Below, in pieces: positions 44,595-53,301 of a DNA stretch of 64,000 nucleotides. The notes beneath the pieces are model-generated. The model ran no database searches. It was not told the origin of the DNA and saw nothing but the letters and a program-made list of their open reading frames with translations. Source of the DNA: Deltaproteobacteria bacterium (GTDB lineage Bacteria; Desulfobacterota_D; UBA1144; Nemesobacterales; UBA2774). Position 1 is the first letter of the stretch. Every line of letters begins with the position of its first letter. The position numbers and the translations under genes are program-made. Location: assembly GCA_040223695.1 (NCBI GenBank), contig JAVKFU010000015.1:568692-632691 (forward strand). Reading direction: 5' to 3'.

Positions 44595-45954
44595 GCTGCT
44601 GCTTAAATCGAGCAGCTTCAGGCTCATAACGTGGTACACACTATTATTCGTTCTCAGCTCGCTCGCTATAAACATTTACATATACACAGTTATCTCGGCT
44701 TACATTTACGAGCAGAGCAGACTGGAAATCACGGAAGACCTGTATGACCTTGCGGAAATCTACCGGGAAGAAGGGATCGAAGCCCTTCGTACCGAGATCT
44801 TCGAGGATGAGGAAGACCCCTTTATTTTTCAACTCTCCGAAGGCCGGGAAAATACGGTTATGTTACGAACTCCAAAGGACCGGGAAGATTTCGACGCCGG
44901 GGCGCTTACTCAAACGGGCGATGCAGAGGAGGGAGAATGGCTGTCTTTCAGTCAAGGCGACGAAGAATATGAAATAACATCTTTGACATTCCCGGACGGT
45001 TACATCCTCCGAATTGGCCAACACATCTCCGGGCGTGAGGAGTTGCTGAGCAGGATTCGGAACGTATATCTGTACGCTGTCATCCCCATAATACTGATTG
45101 CATACCTAAGCGGACTGTTCATTGCGGACCGGGCGCTTAATCCCGTACGGCAGCTCATAAATACGCTCGATTCGATAGTAACAAGCGCCAGGATAGATTT
45201 GAGGGTTCCGGTCAGACAGGGAGATAAATTGAACGATGAGCTTATCTCGCTGTTCAACACAATGCTGGATAAAATCGAGGCGCTTATGAAAGGAATGAGA
45301 AACGTGCTGGATAACGTCGCTCATGACCTCAGGACGCCTATGACAAGGCTCAGAGGCACCGCTGAAGTTGCGCTCCAGTCCCGGGATAACGAAGAGGCCC
45401 TGCGCGAGGCTTTGATCGACTGCATAGAGGAATCGGAACGGATTCTCATAATGCTGAATACGCTCATGGACGTATCGGAAGCGGAGACCGGAGCCATGAA
45501 GCTCGAAATGGAAAAGATAAATGTCGCTCCGATTATAGACGACGTGGTCGACCTGTACGGTTATGTCGCAGAGGAAAAGGGTATTTCCATCCATAAAGGC
45601 TTTCCGGAAGAGCTTTATCTGAACGCAGACCGCAACCGGCTGCGCCAGGTACTGGCCAACCTGCTCGATAACGCGATCAAGTACACGCCCGCTGGAGGGA
45701 GAATAGAAATTGAAGCGAGCCGGAGGGAGAAAGGGGTGGAGATTACTGTGAAAGATACCGGACTCGGAATATCCGAGGAAGAGCTTGATAATATCTGGGA
45801 ACGTCTATACAGGGGCGACAAGAGTCGCTCCCAAAGGGGGCTCGGGCTCGGTTTGAGCCTTGTAAAGGCCATCATAGGGGCTCATAAAGGCCATGTCAGG
45901 GTTGAGAGCAAGCCCGGAGCGGGTTCCATCTTTTCGGTTTATCTTCCTATATAA
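44575..45954 (+). CDS. Membrane sensor histidine kinase partner
   Basis: 459 residues. Two membrane helices (about 22-42 and 166-186) flank a ~120-residue acidic periplasmic sensor region. Then come a HAMP linker (RALNPVRQLINTLDSIV), the H-box DNVAHDLRTPMTRLRG, and the ATPase motifs N-box (LANLLDNAIKYTPAGG), G1 (VKDTGLGIS), F and G2 (RGLGLGLSLVKAI). It phosphorylates the regulator encoded just upstream. The periplasmic domain has no His- or Met-rich metal motif, so the signal is unknown. Confidence 0.9.
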   Translation: MFLRNPRLLLKSSSFRLITWYTLLFVLSSLAINIYIYTVISAYIYEQSRLEITEDLYDLAEIYREEGIEALRTEIFEDEEDPFIFQLSEGRENTVMLRTPKDREDFDAGALTQTGDAEEGEWLSFSQGDEEYEITSLTFPDGYILRIGQHISGREELLSRIRNVYLYAVIPIILIAYLSGLFIADRALNPVRQLINTLDSIVTSARIDLRVPVRQGDKLNDELISLFNTMLDKIEALMKGMRNVLDNVAHDLRTPMTRLRGTAEVALQSRDNEEALREALIDCIEESERILIMLNTLMDVSEAETGAMKLEMEKINVAPIIDDVVDLYGYVAEEKGISIHKGFPEELYLNADRNRLRQVLANLLDNAIKYTPAGGRIEIEASRREKGVEITVKDTGLGISEEELDNIWERLYRGDKSRSQRGLGLGLSLVKAIIGAHKGHVRVESKPGAGSIFSVYLPI

Positions 45955-46004
45955 ACCCTTACAAACCGGGCTTCCGCTTCATTCCCTATCTATAATCCGG
46001 AATC

Positions 46005-46020
46005 ATTTCCAAGATGTAAT
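46005..46020 (+). promoter_or_regulatory. Palindromic operator candidate (box 2, degenerate)
   Basis: ATTTCCAAGATGTAAT, flanked like box 1 by GGAAT on the left and GTTC on the right; 10 of 16 positions equal box 1. Lies 69 bp before the gene at 46089. Confidence 0.35.
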
Positions 46021-46088
46021 GTTCAAGAAACCTCCCCGCAATACTCTCCTGATAACATCTGTTTAAAACCAGATTCAGGAGGTGTTCC

Positions 46089-46928
46089 ATGTTTAGAAAT
46101 ATTCTACCAAAGACGCTTTACGGGGGTAGTGTCAGTAATGGGAAAATTGCCGGATGTTTGTTCGTTATTCTTACGGTATTACTTATTTTGTCCCTCCCCG
46201 CCGACTCACGTCCTGACCGTGATAAAAGAGCCGATGACAATGACGGAGACGAGATCCCTTTCTCCGCCACCGAGATACGAATTGAGGTAAACGGAACCGA
46301 TGGAGACGCGGGGCTTCAGATATTCCTGGACGGGGAGCCCTGGAAGAGAGTCAGGGTCGAGGGCCCGGACGGACGCCTGGTCTATGCGGTCGACAATCTC
46401 GGTAAGCTTAGGAGGCTTGGAAGCACCGAGCTATTCATGGAGAGCAACGAGCCAAACTTCGAGGAAGAGCTATCACTGCCTGAGATTCTGGAACTCCTGC
46501 CCGAAGGGGAATACGAGTTCGAAGGCATGACGATTGACGGCACGGAGCTTGACGGCACAGCGACACTTACTCACGATCTGCCGTGCGGACCTGTAATTAC
46601 CATGCCGGTAGAAGAAGACACGCTCGACCCCACGCTGCCCGTTGTAATAGTTTGGGAACCCGTAACAAACGGTCTTGACACGACTTCGGACGAGGGCGAG
46701 TGCGACGAATCGAAAGAAGTCGAAATTATCGGTTACCAGGTTATTGTGGATAATGAAGACTCCGATCCCCTAGAGAGGTTCGATATAAAGCTCCCTGCCG
46801 ATGCCGCTTCTGTTACTATTCCGCCAGAATTTATTGTTCCGGGCACTGAGTATAAGCTTGAGATACTCGCTATAGAGGTGAGCGGGAACCAGACGATAAC
46901 AGAGAGTTCATTTTTCACGTCTGAATAA
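46089..46928 (+). CDS. Acidic exported protein with C-terminal FnIII-like region
   Basis: 279 residues. CAGGAGGTG Shine-Dalgarno before ATG. A signal segment (about 21-40, CLFVILTVLLILSLPADS) is followed by an Asp/Arg-rich linker, a domain including IRIEVNGTDGDAGLQIFLDG and LPEILELLPEGEYEFEGM, and a C-terminal part that resembles a fibronectin type III sandwich (GYQVIVDNED, ITESSFFTSE-type ending). Strongly acidic, few Cys. No recognised family or catalytic site. Lies behind the two-component genes and a palindrome related to the two others nearby. Confidence 0.65.
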   Translation: MFRNILPKTLYGGSVSNGKIAGCLFVILTVLLILSLPADSRPDRDKRADDNDGDEIPFSATEIRIEVNGTDGDAGLQIFLDGEPWKRVRVEGPDGRLVYAVDNLGKLRRLGSTELFMESNEPNFEEELSLPEILELLPEGEYEFEGMTIDGTELDGTATLTHDLPCGPVITMPVEEDTLDPTLPVVIVWEPVTNGLDTTSDEGECDESKEVEIIGYQVIVDNEDSDPLERFDIKLPADAASVTIPPEFIVPGTEYKLEILAIEVSGNQTITESSFFTSE

Positions 46929-47364
46929 AATACGATTTACAGCAAATGTCATGCAGGGGCTTCTTCCGTACTTTGCATCATCGCACAGGCGGTATCGCGG
47001 GGGAAGTCCCTGCCTCTTATAGAACTATTTACAAGGAGAAAGGCAAAAGGAGATTTTCCCAGGTTATGAAATAGATTGAATTACCGCTGTTCTCTCTCTC
47101 ACTTACTTACTTCCTGCCTCTAGCAACCCTACTCACTAAATTTAAACCCGTGAATGGGGCGGATTATTGTTCACTCAAAAATCAAAAGCATCTTAAAATT
47201 CCCGGCCCGTGAGAATAAGCAGGGTTATTCACTAATACCGACAGGCTCATTAAAGGCGCCGCCGGGCACTAAAAACCTTACAGATTTGTAATATTGTGGA
47301 AAGGTGCCTGCAACTTTGCTCGTCTATTATGTGAATAATTCCAGATTAAAGAGGAGATACTGCT
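46929..47364. other. Intergenic with operator box near the right end
   Basis: No gene recognised. A third TTACA-TGTAA palindrome is at 47277-47292. The remainder shows no convincing hairpin or coding remnant. Confidence 0.5.
47277..47292 (+). promoter_or_regulatory. Palindromic operator candidate (box 3)
   Basis: CTTACAGATTTGTAAT, 13 of 16 positions equal to box 1 (42353-42368). Lies 73 bp before the lipoprotein gene at 47365. Confidence 0.45.
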
Positions 47365-48093
47365 ATGATGCAAAGAATAGGCTTATTAGTTTTCGCGGTA
47401 AGTTTGTCATTTCTGGCTGTCGGCGGTTGTAACGGAGGAAGCGGAGGAGGCGGCGGGGGGAACGGCCCCTGTCCTGAAACCAATACCAGCATCGCTGTTT
47501 GCGACCCGGATGCAGGACCCTTTTCACTCGTTATAGACAACGGATTCTTTCCGCTTGTTGTAGGCACTGAAACCGTGCTCGAGGGTGAGGACGACGAAGG
47601 CACCGAGCTGCGGATCGAGATTACCGTTCTGGATGAGACGGAAGTGGTTGCAGGAGTTACAACGCGCGTGGTGGAGGAGGCAGAGTTCGAGGACGGAGAG
47701 GTTGTCGAGATCTCCAGAAACTTTTACGCGCAGGCTCCGGACGGAACGGTATGCTACTTCGGTGAGGACGTTGATGACTTCGAGGACGGCGTGGTCGTCT
47801 CGCACGACGGAGAGTGGCGCGCAGGAGAGGACGGCAACCTCCCGGGGATTATTATGCCAGCTGATCCTCAGGTCGGAGATATATTCCAGCAGGAGGCGGC
47901 CCCCGGTATAGCCGAAGACCAGGCGGAAGTGGTTGCGCTCGGAGAGGTCATAGATGTTCCGGCGGGAATATTCAGCGATACCGTTTCCACGCTCGACTGT
48001 AATCCGCTCGAAGACGGTGCGATGGATGAGAAGGTGTACGTTTTCGGAATCGGACTGGCGATCGACGAGGACGCGGAACTGACTGAATTTTAG
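47365..48093 (+). CDS. Acidic lipoprotein, unknown
   Basis: 242 residues. Lipobox VGGC (Cys near residue 22) followed by a Gly-rich tether (NGGSGGGGGGNGPC). The body is strongly acidic: VLEGEDDEGTELRIEI, TRVVEEAEFEDGEVVEI, CYFGEDVDDFEDG, ending DEKVYVFGIGLAIDEDAEL. The pattern of two beta-rich halves (FPLVVGTE..., VPAGIFSDTVSTLDC...) occurs in exported hypothetical proteins; no function assigned. GAGGAG precedes ATG. A strong hairpin follows the stop. Confidence 0.68.
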   Translation: MMQRIGLLVFAVSLSFLAVGGCNGGSGGGGGGNGPCPETNTSIAVCDPDAGPFSLVIDNGFFPLVVGTETVLEGEDDEGTELRIEITVLDETEVVAGVTTRVVEEAEFEDGEVVEISRNFYAQAPDGTVCYFGEDVDDFEDGVVVSHDGEWRAGEDGNLPGIIMPADPQVGDIFQQEAAPGIAEDQAEVVALGEVIDVPAGIFSDTVSTLDCNPLEDGAMDEKVYVFGIGLAIDEDAELTEF

Positions 48094-48118
48094 AGTAAAA
48101 GTCCCCCCTGTTTAACAA

Positions 48119-48163
48119 GGGTAAAAAGGGGAATTGGTCATCGCTACGTTTCCCTTTTTACCC
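48119..48163 (+). terminator. Hairpin after the lipoprotein gene
   Basis: GGGTAAAAAGGG (48119-48130) and CCCTTTTTACCC (48152-48163), a perfect 12-bp stem with a 21-base loop. No T-run follows. Confidence 0.55.
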
Positions 48164-48546
48164 GCTCTATCGAGCCATAACATCAATCGAGAATTATTTT
48201 GTATACAACTCACCCGATTCTGCCGGAGACTATGTGGTTTTTGAATCCTGCTCTTTACACTTACCGAGCTCGCTATATGCCTCGTCCGGTTCATCAAGCT
48301 CCTTTATGTTGATCCCGGTCTCTGTAGCAGATTACGATTCTCCAAGAGAGCTCGTTATCATATCCGGCTTATCGCCATACGCTCATACCCGAACCTCGCT
48401 TCGGATGCCACCACGCTACAAACACGGTAATGTAATCTCACTGAAAAGATTTTCAGCAACCCGTATAGAATCATGCATTCAGCTTCCACCTTCAAAATCA
48501 AAATTCTGTTAATATATGAAATACAATAAACAACGAGGAGGGAAAC
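48164..48546. other. Intergenic with a coding-like minus-strand fragment
   Basis: Nothing intact. On the minus strand 48331-48230 is open and reads like protein (GINIKELDEPDEAYSELGK, ending in TAG), but it has no start codon; possibly a gene remnant. The GFA gene's GAGGAGG site is at 48535. Confidence 0.3.
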
Positions 48547-49044
48547 GTGATTATAGACGGATCGTGTCATTGTAATAAAGTGAAATTCTCCTTGAAGTCC
48601 CTGACCCCGTATCCATATATATGCTGCTACTGCTCTATATGCAGGAAAACCGCGGGGGGCGGGGGTTACTCCATTAACATCATGGGGGAGGCTCGAACGC
48701 TTGAAGTTACAGGAAAAAATAATTTAAAAATTTACAAGGCAGAAATTCCAGCATCAGATGAACCCGGACAAACAAAAACAAGCACCGTAGAGCGTAATTT
48801 CTGCAAACACTGCGGAAGTTTTCTCTGGTTTTATGAACCCGCCTGGCCGGACTGGATTTATCCCTTCGCTTCCGCCATAGACTCCTCTCTGCCCAAGCCG
48901 CCCGAGCGCCTGCATATATTTCTCGATTCCGCGGCCCCCTGGTGTGAAATAAGGGAGGATAAAAAGAACAGGAAGTTTCCGGCGTACCCGGACGAATCGA
49001 TAATGGACTGGCACAAGCGTCATAAATTAATGGAAAAAATGTAA
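48547..49044 (+). CDS. GFA-family (glutathione-dependent formaldehyde-activating-like) protein
   Basis: 165 residues, GTG start at 48547 placed by GAGGAGG 6 bases upstream. The zinc-binding cysteine pattern of the GFA fold is present: GSCHCNKV, then CCYCSICRKTAGG and RNFCKHCGSFLW. The C-terminus includes LPKPPERLHIFLDSAAPW. Family members range from glutathione-formaldehyde synthase to centromere protein V; substrate not predictable. Monocistronic. Confidence 0.85.
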   Translation: MIIDGSCHCNKVKFSLKSLTPYPYICCYCSICRKTAGGGGYSINIMGEARTLEVTGKNNLKIYKAEIPASDEPGQTKTSTVERNFCKHCGSFLWFYEPAWPDWIYPFASAIDSSLPKPPERLHIFLDSAAPWCEIREDKKNRKFPAYPDESIMDWHKRHKLMEKM

Positions 49045-49417
49045 TCATGTTTCTGCGAATTCACTTCTGACTCTATTCATTTTCCTATTCCCGGACGGTT
49101 ATATTCCTTTTCTAACACCCTCTGTATGGTATAATTTGTGTAGGTTATTTCTTTGAAAAGACGGTATCTTAATTACAGCCTGCCTATGTAAACCGGTGTT
49201 ATACCCTTTTTAATAGATGATAAAGAACATCTGCCCGCAAGGGTGAGGGAAACTATATGCGATCGCCGCAAAATTTCTTCGCCGCGATCCAACCCGGTAC
49301 ATATGAAGCGTAAGAATGTGGTCTGGAGCTTCGTAAATTGCATTCTCGCCGGGCCGATAATTTAATTTGCCGCCGTAAAGAAATATTTGTTAATAAACAC
49401 AGAACTGGAGGCTTTAA
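49045..49417. other. Intergenic, possible coding remnant
   Basis: The stretch 49215-49366 is open in one plus frame with protein-like composition (DDKEHLPARVRETICDRR) but starts without a start codon; no family recognised. Otherwise empty. Confidence 0.3.
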
Positions 49418-50407
49418 ATGTTGTCCGATTTCATATCGAAAATATATAACCCGGCTTACGCAGAGAAGCTGCTGGACTGGTTCATTACGTCCGGCTTCCG
49501 GATAGTGATCATTCTCGCCGGAATCTACATACTGCTCAGGGTAATAAACAAGGTAATTAACAGGCTCGAAACCAAGATTGCGGAACGGAATGGGGACATG
49601 GTAAGCGCGCTTGAGACCGAGAGGAGACTCAAGACAATTACGTCCCTTCTAAGACATATAGTTTTCATAGTCTTATTCGGGATCGCGATGGTCATGATAT
49701 TGAAAGAGGTCGGAATGGATATAGGGCCGATAATCGCCGGGGCCGGTATCCTCGGTCTGGCCGTGAGTTTCGGCGCTCAAAACCTGGTGCGCGACATAAT
49801 CAGCGGCTTCTTCATAATTCTGGAAGACCAGGTGCGCGTAGGGGATATAGGAGTTATAAACGGAACCGCTGGGACGGTGGAGGAGATAAACTTCAGGACT
49901 ATTGTTATAAGGGACCTGGAAGGAACCGTGCATGTTTACCCTAACGGCGCTATAAACGAGCTTGCAAACAAGAGCAAGGGCTGGTCCCGTTATGTCATAG
50001 ACGTGGGTGTCGCATATAAGGAAAACGTGGACAACGTGATGGAGGTGCTGAGGGAAATAGGAGACGAGCTTAAGGAAGACAAGCATTTCGGCGCCCTTAC
50101 AATGGAACCGCTCGATATACTCGGGGTCGATAACTTCGGCGCATCGGAGATCGTAATAAAGTGCATGATAAAGACTCATCCGCTCAAGCAGTGGGAAGTC
50201 GGAAGGGAGCTCAGGAGAAGAATAAAGAATAAATTCGACGAAAAGGGTATCGAGATACCGTTCCCTCACCTGAGCGTCTATTTCGGAGAAGAGAGCAAGC
50301 CCGTAAGCCTGAATGTGGAAAACAAAAAGGGAAACGGCGAAACAGGAGTTGAAACAGAGACTGCTTCGAACGAGTTTTCAAGCGTTGGCAACAGACACGA
50401 GAGTTAA
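49418..50407 (+). CDS. mscS: Small-conductance mechanosensitive channel (MscS family)
   Basis: 329 residues. Three membrane helices (about 24-42, 69-89, 98-120); TM3 and the following beta domain are standard: GAGILGLAVSFGAQNLVRD, ISGFFIILEDQVRVGD, VEEINFRTIVIRDLEG, VHVYPNGAI. The C-terminal cytosolic domain ends in FPHLSVYFG, followed by a charged tail. The channel opens on membrane tension to release solutes in hypo-osmotic shock. CTGGAGG precedes ATG. Confidence 0.92.
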   Translation: MLSDFISKIYNPAYAEKLLDWFITSGFRIVIILAGIYILLRVINKVINRLETKIAERNGDMVSALETERRLKTITSLLRHIVFIVLFGIAMVMILKEVGMDIGPIIAGAGILGLAVSFGAQNLVRDIISGFFIILEDQVRVGDIGVINGTAGTVEEINFRTIVIRDLEGTVHVYPNGAINELANKSKGWSRYVIDVGVAYKENVDNVMEVLREIGDELKEDKHFGALTMEPLDILGVDNFGASEIVIKCMIKTHPLKQWEVGRELRRRIKNKFDEKGIEIPFPHLSVYFGEESKPVSLNVENKKGNGETGVETETASNEFSSVGNRHES

Positions 50408-50497
50408 TTTCACATTAAGTTACGGGATATTTTAATTTCCTCCAAAGCTCTGGCAAACAAATACAGGTCGAGATATAAAATCGGGCTTATCATGAAT

Positions 50498-50508
50498 ATG
50501 ATTATCAT
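50498..50508 (+). promoter_or_regulatory. ATGATTATCAT palindrome (Fur-like core)
   Basis: Identical 11-mer to the one overlapping the hflX -10 box; located 44 bases before the MarR gene. Confidence 0.35.
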
Positions 50509-50551
50509 TTAATTACACACATTCCTGTAAATTGGGTTTAAAATTACCTCG

Positions 50552-51040
50552 ATGAAAAGGAAAAACGATACCGGGGAAAAAGGGCCTGGCACCAGATTCG
50601 AAGACATAAACCTTGAGGAATGTCTCGACTGCGTCTGTTACGAAGTCAGTAAGACTTCCCGTTACGTAATCAATTATTATGACGCGGCCTTGAGGGATAT
50701 AGACCTCCGCAGCAACCAGTTTATCATCCTGGCCGCCGTGGCTAACATGAAATCCACCAATTTCAAGAACCTCGCCGGGTTTGTAGGAATCGATCCAAGC
50801 ACTCTGGCCCGGAACCTTACGACGCTCGAAAAGCAGAGTTTCGTGCGGGTAAAAAGCGGGGAAAACCGCCGGGAGAAAGTAATCTCGCTTACCCGGAAAG
50901 GGAAGAACAAATTCGAGAAGGCCTACCCGCTCTGGAAAAAAGCTCAGGCCGGCATAATAAAGGAGCTGGGTAAAAAAAGATGGAGAACTATCAGGGGAGA
51001 CCTGTCCGATATCGTCTCCATTACGCGGGAGCAGGATTAA
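50552..51040 (+). CDS. MarR-family transcriptional regulator
   Basis: 162 residues. Winged helix: LRSNQFIILAAVANMKSTN, FKNLAGFVGIDPSTLARNLT (recognition helix) and the wing KSGENRREKVISLTRKG. N-terminal two cysteines (ECLDCVC) near the dimer helices could sense oxidants. Target unknown; no divergently placed partner. Starts near ATGATTATCAT. Weak Shine-Dalgarno. Confidence 0.85.
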   Translation: MKRKNDTGEKGPGTRFEDINLEECLDCVCYEVSKTSRYVINYYDAALRDIDLRSNQFIILAAVANMKSTNFKNLAGFVGIDPSTLARNLTTLEKQSFVRVKSGENRREKVISLTRKGKNKFEKAYPLWKKAQAGIIKELGKKRWRTIRGDLSDIVSITREQD

Positions 51041-51328
51041 TCGCCCCTCAATCTCTCCGCTCATAACTCCTTACACTGAATTGACTGACTGATAAAAATT
51101 CAATCAGCTTTAATCAATTTATATTGTTCGTTCTTTCTTTCTTACGAAAACGCCTGATTGACCCGTTTTGGAGAGATTGCCCATCCACATTTGCAACTAC
51201 ACAGCTGCACGGAGAGTTGAAGAGAATGGGTTAAGTCATTATATCTAAAAGAAATAACGGATGTCGGATTCATTAAAATGCACTATAATTTGTGTAATCA
51301 TCCTCGTATAGCAAAGGAGGGTACACAC

Positions 51329-51589
51329 ATGAGTGAAGTTACGAGCGCTAAAGGTTACGATACATCGCCCATGACGGTGGGCGACTGGCTTATTACCATG
51401 ATAGTTCTCGGTATACCTCTGGTCGGTCTCATAATGCTCCTTTATTGGTCGCTTAGCAGCACCGGAAACCTGAACCGGAGGAACTACTGCCTGGCAACCC
51501 TGGTAGTGGTGGCGGTGATACTTTTACTGTTCGTCATTTTCGCAGTATTCGGCGGCCTCGCTATGTTCATGTCCCGGCAAGGCGCCTAG
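51329..51589 (+). CDS. Two-helix membrane protein
   Basis: 86 residues from ATG at 51329, set by GGAGGG upstream. Two hydrophobic helices (WLITMIVLGIPLVGLIMLL and LATLVVVAVILLLFVIFAV) separated by a short polar loop with GNLNRRNYC. Unknown function. Confidence 0.65.
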   Translation: MSEVTSAKGYDTSPMTVGDWLITMIVLGIPLVGLIMLLYWSLSSTGNLNRRNYCLATLVVVAVILLLFVIFAVFGGLAMFMSRQGA

Positions 51590-51671
51590 ATCGGGCAGCT
51601 GAAATATATTTTGATGCACCGGGTAAATACGAGTACAGCTTATAGAGTTAGCGTGCCAGACCGGGAATAAA

Positions 51672-53207
51672 TCAAAGGTCGATAAATATGCCTTTGGCCT
51701 CTTTGGAGGTGAGACGGGAGACGGAGGTGACTTTATCGCTGAATGTCGCGAGTGTGCCCCATGATTCCCTCTCGGATATATCTATCAGTACGGAATAGAC
51801 CTTAAAGCCGAGCTTCTCTTTCGCGCTTTTGAAATTCTCCAGCCACGCGTTCCCCACGCCCGCCTCCCCGTCCGTTATAAAAACAATGTCGCCTCTTCTG
51901 AACTTTGACTCCCGGAGGAGATCAAGCGCCCTGTTGAGCGGCTCTTCGAAATTCGTGCCGCCGCCCGGGAAATATTCCGCAAGCTCGAAGATATCCCTCT
52001 CCTTCATGCCCCAGCCGGCCAGCCCTTCTCCCGCTTCGGACTCGAACACCTTGAGCGGCGCTCCTCCGGATGAGAACACGACTATATTGAGCTTTCGCCT
52101 CTCCCTCCGGGCAATCTCGAGAAGAGTAAGGCAGACGCCTTTGGACCACAGCTCCTTTTTACCCTCCATCGACGAGCTTCCGTCGAGGCAGATAACAAGG
52201 GGCCCTCTCCCTTTCTCCTCCTTGAGTGAATACTGAAGAAGCTTGCCCTCGACAAGCCTCTTCCTGAAATCGGTTTTAAGCACCGGATTGCTCAATGTGG
52301 CCAGCTCGGAAGGAATTATCCTCCCTATGTCATCCCCCGAGGCGATATCGAATACTTCGCTGCCCCTCCTGGACCACGACTTCTTCCTCCCGCTGAGCAT
52401 CTCTTCCCTGAGGCTGCCGACAATTCTGGACAAACGTCTCAGCTTCTCGTTAGTGTAGAGCTTTGACGCAAGGTCGAGCTTCTCGCCCGCGGACTTCTGG
52501 CTCTCAGCACCCATGGACGCGTCCCAGGACATTAGCTCTTCATCCACATCGTCCACTCTCCGGGCGGTCTCGTCCATGGAATTCTTAACCATATTTTTGA
52601 GCTTGTGGCTCTTATCCTCATGCCTGCTCTCAAGGTCCTGTTCCAGCGTGTCAAAATCATCCTCTTCCCTAGCAAGCTCGGACTTCTTTTTGCTGCGGAC
52701 TTTTTGAAATTCCTCCCCGGGCTCCCCCTCCACATCGCCCACTTCGTCCCAAGTCTCCATTTCTTCTCTCGACTCCTCGAGCTCCTCCCCTGCCTTCTCG
52801 GCTTCCCATTCTTTTATGAGGGTCTTCTCGCCCGGGCCGTCTTCGGACAGGAGCCAGCCGAGTATCTTGTGGCCCAAATCTATAGCCGCGAGCGAAGACC
52901 TGAACCCGTCGAGTACCGTCTCCTCACGGAGCCCGGCGTAGCTCTTGTCCGCCAGAACCTCGGTCAGAATACGTCTTCTCAGCCGGGAGCCCCGCTTTAC
53001 ATCCGTTTCGGGAAGAAAAATAACGTTATGCTTGTAGAAGGAGGCGAACAGATCGAGCATAAGCTCCCTGAAACCGGGCAGCAGGTTTGCCCCGCGCTCT
53101 ATAAGCCCCCTAAGTTCTACGGACTCGGCTTCGAGGCCGGAGAAAAGCTCTCTGTCGAATGAATCCGTCTCTATATTCTGTTTAGAACGAACGCGCGCCA
53201 TATACAT
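51672..53207 (-). CDS. VWA-domain protein (CoxE/YehP-like)
   Basis: 511 residues. A helical N-terminal half (about 1-130), an acidic/coiled middle with Glu/Lys-rich segments (EEMETWDEVGDVEGE), then a C-terminal von Willebrand A domain with an intact MIDAS: DxSxS in VICLDGSSSMEGKKE, Thr region in PGGGTNFEEPLNRAL, and the Asp in VFITDGEAG. Such proteins usually work with a MoxR-type AAA ATPase as metal- or complex-loading partners, but no ATPase gene is next to it here. No signal peptide. Confidence 0.82.
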   Translation of the reverse strand: MYMARVRSKQNIETDSFDRELFSGLEAESVELRGLIERGANLLPGFRELMLDLFASFYKHNVIFLPETDVKRGSRLRRRILTEVLADKSYAGLREETVLDGFRSSLAAIDLGHKILGWLLSEDGPGEKTLIKEWEAEKAGEELEESREEMETWDEVGDVEGEPGEEFQKVRSKKKSELAREEDDFDTLEQDLESRHEDKSHKLKNMVKNSMDETARRVDDVDEELMSWDASMGAESQKSAGEKLDLASKLYTNEKLRRLSRIVGSLREEMLSGRKKSWSRRGSEVFDIASGDDIGRIIPSELATLSNPVLKTDFRKRLVEGKLLQYSLKEEKGRGPLVICLDGSSSMEGKKELWSKGVCLTLLEIARRERRKLNIVVFSSGGAPLKVFESEAGEGLAGWGMKERDIFELAEYFPGGGTNFEEPLNRALDLLRESKFRRGDIVFITDGEAGVGNAWLENFKSAKEKLGFKVYSVLIDISERESWGTLATFSDKVTSVSRLTSKEAKGIFIDL

Positions 53208-53301
53208 CTAAAAACTAACACGGGCGCGGGGGAGTATCAATTTACCTATTGCGTGTTAAAATAAAAAACCCTTCTTCAAAGCGTGAACGGATATTGACAC
53301 A

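Noticed and set aside
49673..50269. 198-codon frame opposite mscS
   Set aside because: Antisense shadow; the MscS reading is unambiguous.
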